62,537 bases of DNA from contig NZ_VSRL01000023.1 of assembly GCF_012184385.1 (NCBI RefSeq), positions 1-62,537 of the forward strand. Reading direction: 5' to 3'. Made by a program: the position numbers and the translations under genes. A model generated the notes under the pieces. That model did no database searches, was not told the DNA's origin, and saw only the letters and a list, made by a program, of their open reading frames with translations. The DNA is from Lentzea indica (GTDB lineage Bacteria > Actinomycetota > Actinomycetes > Mycobacteriales > Pseudonocardiaceae). The number at the start of each line of letters is the position of its first letter. Position 1 is the first letter of the stretch. Positions 26,824 through 35,203 of the stretch are shown piece by piece.

Positions 26824-27531
26824 TCAGGTCACCTTTTCGATCTGTGCTCGCTTGATCACGTTCTTCTCCGGCTCCCCGACCAACTTGAACGCCGCGCTGT
26901 TCAGCACCACGCAGGCCGATCCGACTCCGACGATCCGCACGGTCGTCTGCCGGCCGTTGTCGAGATTGGTCACCCGAACCGACGTCCCGACCGGCAGCTG
27001 CGACGAAAACGCCCCAGGCGCCCCACCTACAGCCGACAGCCCGACCGTCGCCCCGTCACACACGACCTGACCGACAACTCCGGAAGCGCGAACTCGTGAT
27101 GACGTGGAAGGCCGGGCAGGCGCGGGCGCCGGCGCATTCCCCACGATCTCCACCCGAGTCCGCCGGAGAACGCTTTCCGCAAAGTCCCGTCCCGAATCGG
27201 CCGGGCGCAGCGAATCGAAAGCAGCGGTGTTCAGCACGGCGCAGCCGGACGAAACCCCGGTGACCGAAACGGTGATCGCCCGTCCGTTGGCGAGATTCGT
27301 GATCCGCAAGGCGGTTCCGACCGGGAATTGATCCGATGTGACACCGGCCGGTCCTTCCGAACTCACCGAACTCAGAGGCTGCCCCGCGCACACCTCCTTG
27401 CCCGTCACCCCCGACTGCGACGCGGGGACACCGGATCCAGCAAGGGCGAAGGCCGTACCCCCGATGGCCGCGGCGACCGAGAACACCCCGGCACCCGCGA
27501 TCCAGCCTTTCGTCCAGCGCATGCGCAACAC
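26824..27531 (-). CDS. Exported protein with two RlpA-like double-psi beta-barrel repeats
   Basis: A 235-aa protein. GTG 27531, TTG or ATG 27522 are close alternatives, and the Shine-Dalgarno AAAGG slightly favours the upstream ones. An N-terminal membrane/signal segment (AGVFSVAAAIGGTAFALAGSG) leads to two repeats of ~65 aa. Each has PVGT-x-LRITNL/VRVTNL-x-NGR-x3-V, a V-x-G-V-x-S-x-C/A-V-LN-x-AAF core and an R-x-R/Q-x-E-I/K end. This is the RlpA/DPBB pattern, but the RINDRGPF catalytic-type loop of true RlpA is replaced. It probably binds wall material and is not enzymatic. 29 bp separate it from the downstream lipoprotein, so cotranscription is likely. Confidence 0.72.
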   Translation of the reverse strand: MLRMRWTKGWIAGAGVFSVAAAIGGTAFALAGSGVPASQSGVTGKEVCAGQPLSSVSSEGPAGVTSDQFPVGTALRITNLANGRAITVSVTGVSSGCAVLNTAAFDSLRPADSGRDFAESVLRRTRVEIVGNAPAPAPARPSTSSRVRASGVVGQVVCDGATVGLSAVGGAPGAFSSQLPVGTSVRVTNLDNGRQTTVRIVGVGSACVVLNSAAFKLVGEPEKNVIKRAQIEKVT

Positions 27532-27574
27532 CCGACCTTTCTGTCAGGCCGTACGGCCCGCAGATCGGGAAGGT

Positions 27575-27982
27575 TCAACGGCGCGTGGCCCGAACCAGCG
27601 CGGTTGGGTCACACGACGCCAAATGATCACGCAGGGCCACGTGGGCGAAGCGGTACTCGCCGTCGACTCGGGTGAGCAGCAGCCGGTCCTGGGCGAGGTG
27701 CAGCAAAGCCTTGCGGCGGAAGGACAACTCGCCCAGCGACAGCGGACGGGTGACGCCCTCGGCGGCGACTTCGGCGAGTGCGTCGAACGGCCAGACGTAG
27801 TCGCGGGCAGCGGTCGGCGTCACAAGCAATCCCAACGCCACGCCCAGTGTGGTGCCCCAGGATCCCATCATCCCGAGCCCGCCCAGCGCACCGACCAGTC
27901 CCAGCACGGGGACGGCTGGCTGAACCCACCACGCCGGCCGACTCGCATGCGTTGTTGTTGCACCGGGCGCACCGTGCGCCAC
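27575..27982 (-). pseudogene. C-terminal part of the NACHT NTPase, out of frame
   Basis: This open frame overlaps the end of the NACHT frame and continues it. It begins with a hydrophobic segment (PAVPVLGLVGALGGLGMMGSW). It ends with the typical NACHT-protein tail: RRKALLHLAQDRLLLTRVDGEYRFAHVALRDHLA. There is no independent start signal. It is best read as the last ~120 codons of the upstream gene, displaced by one indel between about 27900 and 27980. Confidence 0.8.
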
Positions 27983-29604
27983 ACGCGTCCCACGGCCGCG
28001 GCGAACACGCCGCCCGCCACGCCTGCGGAGAAGCCCATTCCCATGCCGGCCAACACCGCGTAGGGACCGGTCCAGATCATTGAGACACCCGGCGCGGCGG
28101 CGATCATCACGGCCCAGGGCACGGGAGCGTTACCCGGCACGAAGCCCAATGCCAAGAAGAAAGACCCCACCACCACGAACACGTACGCCACGAAGTACGG
28201 CCACGGCGTACCGATGCCGCCAAGCCACAAGCCTGCGAGCCCGACCAGAAATCCGGCGAAAACGCCGGCGATGAATCCAAGCGCGGCAGTCAGAATGCCG
28301 TGCGCGCGCCCAGGCGGGTGGAAGACGTGCGGCAACTTGTTCACCAGCACGAGCAAGGACGAAGCTGCGACCACGAACGCCAAAGCAGGCCACAATCCGA
28401 GCCGGATCCCAGTCAGGAACGCCACGGCGCACACACCACCGGCGTATGCGGCTGGCACCGCGCGCACGAACAGCAGCCACAACGGACGCGTCGGCAGCAG
28501 CGGGAGCCACGCATGGCGGTGAGGCATGTGCACGGGCGCACCGAGGTCTGGCCGGCCCAACCGCGCGAGGAACTTCAACGCGCGGATCGTGGGACCCGCA
28601 GCGCGTTGGCCGGAAAGTCGCTCCACCACGAAGGAACCCACGAAGTCGGTGCCGATCGTGTCGACCTGTTTGTCCAAGTGCGTCAGCGCCAGTAGGTTCA
28701 GCGCCAGCGGTGAGTCCAGCCGCTCCCAGATCGCCGGCGTCAGCGCTGATTCCAGGCTGTCGAGACGAGGACTGACCGAAGCGATGTACTCGAGCACCTG
28801 ACCGCGCGACAACGGCTCGACGAACACCGACGGCAGGTTCTCGATCGGATCGGTCGAGCACACGACCGAGGCGAACGGCGCGAGCTCGGATTCGCACAGG
28901 GCGCGGTCGACGCGCGGCACCTCGTCCAGGCCGTCGATGAGCACGGCCACCCGCTCGCGGCGCAGCCAGATCGTGCCCGCCGAGCGGCTGATGCCGTAGC
29001 GGCGGTTCATCTCGCGCAGCAGCCACGCCGTGAACTCGGTCGGCTTGCGCGTGCCGTACGCGCGCCACGTCGCCAAGTCCACGACGACAGGAATGGGCGC
29101 CTCAGGGTCGTTGCGCGCGCGCTCGACCAGCACCAGGCAGAGCTCACGCAACAACGTCGAACGTCCGCTGCCGACCGGGCCGACCAGCACCATGGTGTGA
29201 CCGAGGCGGTCGTAGACGGCTTCGAGGTCCACAGAGGAGATTTCCTCGCCCTCAACGCGGACGGAGAGCTTCGGTTGCCGCAGCGCGCCGAGCTTGATCT
29301 GGGTCTGCGCGGCCATGGAGGAGGCGAGCAATGCCTTCACCCTGGACTCGACGCGCCCGAGAACCGCGGTCCGGCTGCTCGTCTCGTGACCGCGGACACG
29401 TTCCCAGAGCGCGAGACCGATCGCGACGAGCACCATCGCGCCGACCGCGGGCCACAGCCACTGGCCGAACCTGCCGAAGAACACCGGCACGGCCCCACCG
29501 GTGCTCACGCTGATGGCCGCAGGGAGCAGTAAAACGACGGTGACCAGGCACAACGCGGCCAGTGCGGTCAGTCGTGCAGCTCGTGTCACCCCGCTCGGAT
29601 CCAC
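27868..29604 (-). CDS. Membrane-bound NACHT-domain NTPase (5' part; frameshifted)
   Basis: Start GTG 29604, with GGAGG 5 nt upstream; GTG 29610 also possible. Two N-terminal TM helices (~12-33, 48-66) anchor a NACHT NTPase: P-loop VLVGPVGSGRSTLL (~140), Walker B VAVLIDGLDEVPR (~220), then PLSRGQVLEYI (sensor/WH region). From ~375 there are about six more TM helices (FVRAVPAAYAGGVCAVAFLTG onward). The reading frame then drifts and stops at 27868, while the true end lies in another frame (27575-27982). NACHT proteins with membrane modules occur widely in Actinobacteria, some in anti-phage defence. No defence partner is visible here. Confidence 0.85.
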   Translation of the reverse strand: MDPSGVTRAARLTALAALCLVTVVLLLPAAISVSTGGAVPVFFGRFGQWLWPAVGAMVLVAIGLALWERVRGHETSSRTAVLGRVESRVKALLASSMAAQTQIKLGALRQPKLSVRVEGEEISSVDLEAVYDRLGHTMVLVGPVGSGRSTLLRELCLVLVERARNDPEAPIPVVVDLATWRAYGTRKPTEFTAWLLREMNRRYGISRSAGTIWLRRERVAVLIDGLDEVPRVDRALCESELAPFASVVCSTDPIENLPSVFVEPLSRGQVLEYIASVSPRLDSLESALTPAIWERLDSPLALNLLALTHLDKQVDTIGTDFVGSFVVERLSGQRAAGPTIRALKFLARLGRPDLGAPVHMPHRHAWLPLLPTRPLWLLFVRAVPAAYAGGVCAVAFLTGIRLGLWPALAFVVAASSLLVLVNKLPHVFHPPGRAHGILTAALGFIAGVFAGFLVGLAGLWLGGIGTPWPYFVAYVFVVVGSFFLALGFVPGNAPVPWAVMIAAAPGVSMIWTGPYAVLAGMGMGFSAGVAGGVFAAAVGRVWRTVRPVQQQRMRVGRRGGFSQPSPCWDWSVRWAGSG

Positions 29605-29611
29605 CTTCACC

Positions 29612-29658
29612 TCCGCGATCCCGGCGAACGACGGTAACCGGGCCGCCGGGATCGCGGA
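29612..29658 (-). promoter_or_regulatory. 15-bp perfect stem-loop between GH16 and NACHT genes
   Basis: The arms 29612-29626 and 29644-29658 are exactly complementary (15 bp) with a 17-nt loop. It lies just after the GH16 stop and ends in the GGAG of the NACHT ribosome-binding site. On the minus strand it can serve as the GH16 terminator and, if read through, can hide the NACHT Shine-Dalgarno. Confidence 0.75.
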
Positions 29659-29664
29659 AGTGAC

Positions 29665-31215
29665 TCAGAGGCGCTGCCAGAGGGAGGCCGCGTTCGGCGG
29701 CTCCCAGGTCGCGATCGACGTGTGCGCCTGCAGGCACTGATAGTCCAATCCGGCGTAACTCACACGCGAACCAACCGCATAAGCAGTCCCAGGCGACCAC
29801 GCTGGGTATGCCCCGCCGCTCGGAGGTTCCGTCGTTGTGGTGGTTCCACACGCCCCGAACACTTCGAATTCCCAGAACGAGAACCCGTAGACGGTGGCTC
29901 GCTGGGTGCCGTTGAACCTCACGTAGCGGGCGGTACCGGAAATCCCGATGTCCTCCACTCCGCCTGAGCCGGTGAACGTGGAATAGGCCTCACGCCACGA
30001 ACTGCCGTTGTCGGACAGCTGAATCGAGTACGCGCGCCCGTACGCGGCCTCCCAGTTGATCCGGACCCTGGACAGGGCGCGTGAGGACCCGAGATCGACC
30101 TGCCACCAGTGCGGCTCGCTGTGTGCGGAGGACCAGCGCGTCGACGTCGAACCGTCGACCGCGAACGCCGCGGCCTGGTTCCCGCTCTCCACGCTGGACG
30201 CCGACGTCGGCCGGTTCCGCGACAGCAGCGGCCCGCACGTTGGCGGGGGAGTGGTGGTGGTCGTGGGCCCGCCGCCAGATCCCCGCGTCCACACACCCAC
30301 GTAGTCCACGACCATCGGAACACCCGGCACGATCCCCGGACCGGGCGTGCGCGTGCCGGAGTAGTTGTCGGGGAACTCGCCGCCGATCGCGACGTTCAGG
30401 ATGATGAAGTACCCGGCGTGGCCGGTCATCTGGTTCCACGTGTCCGCGGGCAGCTGGTTCTGGTTGACCTGGTGGAACAACTCTCCGTCGACGTACCACC
30501 GCAGCTGCTGTGGTGAAACCGAGGCGTCCCACTCGAAGCGGTAGGCGTGGAAGCCGCCCTGGCACGAGGCGCCGGGACACGGACGGCTGTTCGCGATGCC
30601 GTTCTTCTCGTTGCACGGCCCGCCCGGCGAGACGCCGCAGTGCAGCACACCCCACACGCGGTTGACGCCGTTGACGTTCTCCATGATGTCGAACTCGCCG
30701 ACACCGGGCCAGTTCCACCAGTTCCCGCGGTACGGCGAACCCAGCGCCCAGAACGCGGGCCAGTACCCCAAAGCCGCGGCACCGGAGACGTTCGGCATCT
30801 GGATCCGCGCTTCCATCCGCATGACGCCACCGTTGGGCGCCTTGAAGTTCTGAGCGTTCGTTTCGATGCGAGCGGACGTCCAGTTGCCCGCGCCGTCACG
30901 ACGCGGCGTGATGCGCAGGTTCCCGCCGCCGTCTAGCGAGACGTTGGCGGGGTTGCTGGTGTGCGCGGCGATTTCGCCGGTACCCCAGTTCGCCGGGCCG
31001 CCCGGATAGCCGTGGCCGAGCGAGAACCGCCAGTTTCCCGTGCTGGGCAACGAGTTCGCCGGTCCGGTGAAGTCGTCGCCGAACACCTGCGTCCACCCGG
31101 CGGGGGGAGGTGGAAGCGCGGCGTTGGTCTGCTGGGCGACAGCGACCAGCGCGCTCGCGGTGAGCACGCCGGCCGCTGCCAAGGCGATGGATGTTCGTTG
31201 TCGAGTGAGCCTCAT
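29665..31215 (-). CDS. Secreted GH16 beta-glucanase with discoidin and CBM5/12 modules
   Basis: A 516-aa protein. Start ATG 31215 has GGAGGG 6-7 nt upstream. The signal peptide ends near NAALPPPP. Residues ~40-300 are a GH16 catalytic domain with the active-site motif GEFDIMENVNG (nucleophile and acid/base Glu). This is a laminarinase-like endo-beta-1,3(4)-glucanase. A Thr/Pro linker leads to an F5/8 type C (discoidin, CBM32-like) module (CGPLLSRNRPTSASS to EFEVFGAC). A second linker leads to a C-terminal CBM5/12-type domain (WSPGTAYAVGSRVSYAGLDYQC). It probably attacks fungal or plant beta-glucan. A CebR-like operator lies 24-37 bp upstream. Confidence 0.93.
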   Translation of the reverse strand: MRLTRQRTSIALAAAGVLTASALVAVAQQTNAALPPPPAGWTQVFGDDFTGPANSLPSTGNWRFSLGHGYPGGPANWGTGEIAAHTSNPANVSLDGGGNLRITPRRDGAGNWTSARIETNAQNFKAPNGGVMRMEARIQMPNVSGAAALGYWPAFWALGSPYRGNWWNWPGVGEFDIMENVNGVNRVWGVLHCGVSPGGPCNEKNGIANSRPCPGASCQGGFHAYRFEWDASVSPQQLRWYVDGELFHQVNQNQLPADTWNQMTGHAGYFIILNVAIGGEFPDNYSGTRTPGPGIVPGVPMVVDYVGVWTRGSGGGPTTTTTPPPTCGPLLSRNRPTSASSVESGNQAAAFAVDGSTSTRWSSAHSEPHWWQVDLGSSRALSRVRINWEAAYGRAYSIQLSDNGSSWREAYSTFTGSGGVEDIGISGTARYVRFNGTQRATVYGFSFWEFEVFGACGTTTTTEPPSGGAYPAWSPGTAYAVGSRVSYAGLDYQCLQAHTSIATWEPPNAASLWQRL

Positions 31216-31238
31216 TGCCAACCCTCCGAACGAGCGCG

Positions 31239-31252
31239 TGAGAGCGCTCCCA
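31239..31252. promoter_or_regulatory. CebR-type LacI-family operator
   Basis: Read on the gene strand this is TGGGAGCGCTCTCA. The Streptomyces CebR consensus is TGGGAGCGCTCCCA, so 13 of 14 bases match. It sits 24 bp upstream of the GH16 start codon, where repression by a cellobiose/beta-glucan-responsive LacI regulator is expected. The regulator itself is not in the window. Confidence 0.75.
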
Positions 31253-31319
31253 CGGATGATGGTGGCAGGCCTGTCAACGGTGAGGAGACATCACTTTCGC
31301 CGGTACCGGTTCCGTGCGA

Positions 31320-31511
31320 TCACTGCTGCTGGTCGCCGAAATTCCGGAGGCCTTCCTTGAGCTTGTCCTCGCCCTTGTCGATGTGCTCGCTGTGCTTGCC
31401 GCCGGTCTTCTCATCGGCGAACTGCCCGGCGCGCTCGACGCCCTGGTCGACCTTGTCGCCGTGCTGACCGACCATGTCCTTGGCCTTGTTCTTCAGCTCG
31501 TCGAAGCCCAT
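31320..31511 (-). CDS. MT0933/Rv0909-like antitoxin
   Basis: A 63-aa hydrophilic protein from ATG 31511 after GGGAGGTGATG. The sequence MGFDELKNKAKDMVGQHGDKV, then a Gln/Asp helix and KTGGKHSEHIDKGEDKLKEGL, is the MT0933_antitox family pattern. Charged helical proteins of this family also look like CsbD stress proteins. In M. tuberculosis the antitoxin is paired with a SRPBCC-fold toxin. No such toxin is adjacent here; the neighbours are the ABC permease (upstream, same strand, 54 bp) and the GH16 gene. Confidence 0.82.
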   Translation of the reverse strand: MGFDELKNKAKDMVGQHGDKVDQGVERAGQFADEKTGGKHSEHIDKGEDKLKEGLRNFGDQQQ

Positions 31512-31565
31512 GACTGCATCACCTCCCTATGCAGTTCGAATACCCGGTCTCGTATCCGGTACACG

Positions 31566-33341
31566 TCACTGGATCGAGTGAAGTGCCGCGACAGGGCTCA
31601 CCCGCGCCGCACGACGGGCAGGCAGCAGCCCCGCACCTGCTGTGAGTGCGGCCAGGACGAGCACCACCACGCCGACCGGGAGGACCGGCACCTGCAACGG
31701 CCATTCGACGCCGAGCGAGATGATCGCGAGCCACGCGTAGGGAATCCCGATGGCGAACCCGGCCAGCGCGCCGACGATCCCGTACAGGCCGGCCTCGGTC
31801 GTGACCAGGCGGCCGAGTTCCTTGCGGGTCAACCCGATCGCGCGCAGCAAACCGGACTCTCTGGTCCGTTCGAGCACCGACAACGCCGTGGTCGAGCCTA
31901 CTCCCACCACCGCGATCAACATCGTGAGGAACAGCAGTCCGACCGCGATTGCCACCAATGTGGTGAACCAGTTCTCCTGAGCGAGGCGACGGTCGGTGAG
32001 CGACTCCACCTCGAACCCCGCGGGCACGCGTTCCCTCGCGCCGTTGGCGAGCGCGCCGACCGGCTCTCCCTCCACATCGGACGCGTGGAGCAGTGCGCTG
32101 CCGAGCGGCACACCGCCGAACACCGTTGCCGCCACGATCATCTGCACACCGTTGACGTCGACCTGTGTTCCCGCCGCCACCCCGAGCCTGGCCGCGGTGT
32201 AGGTCGACAGGGCGATCTTGCGCGGGCCCATGTCACCGAGGGCGCCGGTGTCGACGCGGAAGTCCGAGAGGTCTCGCAGCCTGGTCATGTCGAGATCGGT
32301 GCCTTGCATGGTGAGCCGCCCGTTGACGGTGATCTCCTTGCGCCGGTACGGGAGCACGTTCGTGAGCCCGGCCGCCTGCAACGCCCGCACGTCGACCGGT
32401 CCGGTGATCTCCAGATCGGCGGGGCAGGCACTGGCCATCTCGGCCTTTCCCAGTCCCTGCAACGTGTTCGCGCCCGTCAGCGTCGCGATGATCAGGCTGA
32501 CCCCCAGCGCCACCACCGCGGTGACCGAGGCGGCACGGCGCGGCGCACCGCCGACCCCGCTCACCGCCAACGACCCGATGGTGCTGCGCCGTAACGGAAT
32601 GCCGATCAGCCGAAGCACCGGCGAGATCAACGCGGGCCCGAGGGTGATCAACGCGCCGAACGCCAGCGCACCGCTGATGGTGGTGCGCAGCAGCAGGTCT
32701 TCCGTCATCCCGCTCGGCCGTTGTTTGGTGGCCAGGCCTTCGACCGCGACGTTGACCAGCAGCACACCTGCACCTGAAGCCATCAGGACTCCGAGCGTCC
32801 AGCGCAGTCCGCCGATCCGGCTCTTCGTGTCCTGGACGGCAGAGGTGCGCAGCGCCTCCAACGGCGAGACCTTGGCCGCGGACCACGCGGGCGCCAGTAC
32901 GGCGAGCGTCGTGAGCACGAACGACCCGAAGACCACGATCAACGCCGGCGTGAGCGGGAACCCCGGCGCCTCCAGGCCCGCCAGCGGCACGAGCTGCCCG
33001 GCGCCCACCGCCAGCGCGACCCCGGCGACCGAGGCCAGCAACCCGGTGAATGCTCCCTCGACGACGAGTCCCCGTGCCAGGCGTGCTCGCGAGGCACCGA
33101 CGGCCCGCAGCAACGCGAGCTCTCGCATCCGTTGCGCGAACACGATTCGGAACGTCGACGTGGACACCAGCGCGGCCACGATCATGGCGACCGTGACGAA
33201 CGCGCCGAGCAACGCGAACACCTCGACCAGCTTGGCGGCCTTGACGGCGAGCGAGCGTTCGGTGATGTCCTTGGCGAGCACGGTCGCGTAGGCGAAGAAC
33301 GCCGCGATCATGATCGAGAGAACGGGCAGGAACTTCCTCAT
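31566..33341 (-). CDS. FtsX/MacB-like ABC transporter permease
   Basis: A 591-aa protein from ATG 33341 (ATGA overlap with the ATPase stop). It has two FtsX permease blocks. The first (~35-175) has the FtsX-typical RMRELALLRAVGASRARLARGLVVEGAFTG. The second (~450-590) has ERTRESGLLRAIGLTRKELGRLVTTEAGLYG. A ~190-aa extracytoplasmic domain lies between. The usual large periplasmic domain after the first TM is nearly absent, making it shorter than the common ~830-aa form. With its ATPase it likely exports a lipophilic compound or peptide, or transmits force. It probably responds to the divergent two-component system. Confidence 0.9.
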   Translation of the reverse strand: MRKFLPVLSIMIAAFFAYATVLAKDITERSLAVKAAKLVEVFALLGAFVTVAMIVAALVSTSTFRIVFAQRMRELALLRAVGASRARLARGLVVEGAFTGLLASVAGVALAVGAGQLVPLAGLEAPGFPLTPALIVVFGSFVLTTLAVLAPAWSAAKVSPLEALRTSAVQDTKSRIGGLRWTLGVLMASGAGVLLVNVAVEGLATKQRPSGMTEDLLLRTTISGALAFGALITLGPALISPVLRLIGIPLRRSTIGSLAVSGVGGAPRRAASVTAVVALGVSLIIATLTGANTLQGLGKAEMASACPADLEITGPVDVRALQAAGLTNVLPYRRKEITVNGRLTMQGTDLDMTRLRDLSDFRVDTGALGDMGPRKIALSTYTAARLGVAAGTQVDVNGVQMIVAATVFGGVPLGSALLHASDVEGEPVGALANGARERVPAGFEVESLTDRRLAQENWFTTLVAIAVGLLFLTMLIAVVGVGSTTALSVLERTRESGLLRAIGLTRKELGRLVTTEAGLYGIVGALAGFAIGIPYAWLAIISLGVEWPLQVPVLPVGVVVLVLAALTAGAGLLPARRAARVSPVAALHSIQ

Positions 33342-34021
33342 GCGGCGACCGCCTGCACGACACGTCCGTCGGCCATCCGCACCACGGCGTCGGCGTAGGA
33401 GGCGGCCCGGTCGTCGTGCGTGACCATCACGATCGTCTGGCCGAACTCCCTCACCGCCTGCCGCAGCAGGTTCAGCACGTCCACGGACGACCGTGAGTCC
33501 AGGTTCCCGGTCGGTTCGTCGGCGAAGATCACCTCAGGCCGCGTGACCAGTGCACGCGCCAACGCGACGCGCTGCTGCTGCCCGCCGGACATCTCCGACG
33601 GCCGGTGAGACAGCCGTGACGACAGTCCCAGCACCTCGACGAGCTGCGCGAACCAGGCGCGGTCAGGCCGGCGCCCTGCGAGGTTCAACGGCAGGAGGAT
33701 GTTCTGCTCGGCCGTCAGCGTCGGGAGCAGGTTGAACGCCTGGAACACGAACCCGATCCGATCGCGCCGCACCTTGGTCAGCGCGGTGTCGGAGAGCTGG
33801 GTCAGGTCCTTGCCGCCCAGCAGTGCCGCGCCGGACGTGGCCGTGTCGAGGCCCGCCAGGCAGTGCATCAGGGTCGACTTGCCGGACCCGGACGGCCCCA
33901 TGATCGCGCTGAAGGCGGCTGGCCGGAACCCGGCCGTCACGCCGTCGAGGGCTCGAACCGCGGTGTCGCCGGAGCCGTACACCTTCACGAGGTCGACTGC
34001 GGCGGAAGCGAAGTTGTTCAC
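33338..34021 (-). CDS. MacB/LolD-type ABC transporter ATP-binding protein
   Basis: A 227-aa protein. GTG 34021 (VNNFASAAVDLVKVYG) fits homologue lengths; GTG 34042 is another candidate. It has Walker A GPSGSGKST, Q-loop FVFQAFNLLPTLTAEQN, signature LSGG variant MSGGQQQRVALARAL, Walker B VIFADEPTGNLD and the H-loop VTHD. The LDS/D-loop pattern PTGNLDSRSS identifies the MacB/LolD/FtsE branch that pairs with FtsX-type permeases. It is the first gene of the ABC pair, divergent from the sensor kinase across ~110 bp. Confidence 0.93.
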   Translation of the reverse strand: MNNFASAAVDLVKVYGSGDTAVRALDGVTAGFRPAAFSAIMGPSGSGKSTLMHCLAGLDTATSGAALLGGKDLTQLSDTALTKVRRDRIGFVFQAFNLLPTLTAEQNILLPLNLAGRRPDRAWFAQLVEVLGLSSRLSHRPSEMSGGQQQRVALARALVTRPEVIFADEPTGNLDSRSSVDVLNLLRQAVREFGQTIVMVTHDDRAASYADAVVRMADGRVVQAVAA

Positions 34022-34129
34022 ATGGCCAGCAAAGTCCAGCACCGAGGTGAAAACCTCCGTCCCGAGCACGGCCCGCCTCTGTCTTTCGGCCGATCTGCGG
34101 AAGACGCACAAGTGCATAAGGTCGTGGCC

Positions 34130-35203
34130 ATGCTCTGGAAGTCCGGCGCGATCGCCGCACTGGTCGCCGCCGCGTTCGTGGACGCCTACTACGGCCTGTT
34201 CAGGTCACCGGGCCTCTACCCGTGGACCGGCTGGGCCGCGTTCGGCTGCATCGTGCTGCCTGCGGTCGCCTGGCTGCGTCCCCATCGGGCTCTGGCCGCC
34301 CTCGCCGCCACCGCGTGCCTCACGTTCACCGTGCTCAACCCGCTCGACAAGGAGTTCGGCCTGGCCGAGACCCTGGCGCTGACCGGCGTGCTGGCGGTCA
34401 CGACGCACCGGGCGAAGTCGTGGTGGGACGCGCCGTTGATCGGCTGGGTCGCCATCGCACTGGTCACGCAGCCCCTGCGGTACCCGTTCGGCAACACCGA
34501 GCTCACGCTGGCGATGGGGCTGCTCGTCGTCGCCACCGGCGTGCTCGCGCTCGCCGGCTACCTCCGTCTCCTGGGCAACGCCCGCGAGAAGCAGGTGGCC
34601 GCCGTCCAAGCCGAGCAGAGGGCGGAGTTCGCCAGGGACCTGCACGACTTCGTGGGACACCACATCACCGGCATGGTCGTGCTCGCGCAGGGCGCGAGCC
34701 GGATCGTCGAACGCAATCCCGTACAGGCGAAACAGGCTCTCGAACGCATCGAGGAGGCCGGCGGTGAGGCCATGACCGCGATGCGGCGCATGGTCGGCAT
34801 GCTCCGCGACGACGTCCCGGTCGCACCGGTCGCGGGCATAGTCGACATCGAGCCGTTGATCGAGGCCGAACCGCGAGCAACGCTCGAAGTCCACGGCGAC
34901 ACGGGGAACCTTCCGCTCGAGGTCGCCAGCTCGGTCCACCGAGTGGTCATGGAGTCGTTGACCAACATCAGGAAACACGCCCACGAAGCGACCAAAGTGG
35001 ACGTGCAGATCCAGACCACGCCGGACTGGGTCACTGTCAAGATCTCCAACGACGGCAAGCCCGCGAGGCAGGGCAACGGCTTCGGCCTCATCGGACTCAC
35101 CGAACGCGTCCAGGCGCTCGGTGGCAGGATCAAAGCGGGTCCCGGCATCGACGGCGGCTGGGTCGTCGACGCCGCACTCCCCACAGGAAAGGCGACCGTG
35201 TGA
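34130..35203 (+). CDS. NarL-type sensor histidine kinase (HisKA_3)
   Basis: A 357-aa protein from ATG 34130 (GTG 34124 in frame). Five or so TM helices cover residues 5-145 without a large extracellular domain, so it may sense within the membrane. The HisKA_3 H-box is FARDLHDFVGHHITGMVVLAQ (His ~172). A HATPase_c with TNIRKHAHEA (N-box), ISNDGK and GFGLIGLTERV (G-box) follows. This intramembrane-sensing kinase type, next to an ABC exporter, typically reports on cell-envelope or antibiotic stress. The stop overlaps the response-regulator GTG start (GTGA). Confidence 0.93.
   Translation: MLWKSGAIAALVAAAFVDAYYGLFRSPGLYPWTGWAAFGCIVLPAVAWLRPHRALAALAATACLTFTVLNPLDKEFGLAETLALTGVLAVTTHRAKSWWDAPLIGWVAIALVTQPLRYPFGNTELTLAMGLLVVATGVLALAGYLRLLGNAREKQVAAVQAEQRAEFARDLHDFVGHHITGMVVLAQGASRIVERNPVQAKQALERIEEAGGEAMTAMRRMVGMLRDDVPVAPVAGIVDIEPLIEAEPRATLEVHGDTGNLPLEVASSVHRVVMESLTNIRKHAHEATKVDVQIQTTPDWVTVKISNDGKPARQGNGFGLIGLTERVQALGGRIKAGPGIDGGWVVDAALPTGKATV

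Noticed and set aside
27532-27574. GGCC-GTAC-GGCC palindrome between NACHT end and RlpA-like gene
   Set aside because: Short, imperfectly extended; no clear function.
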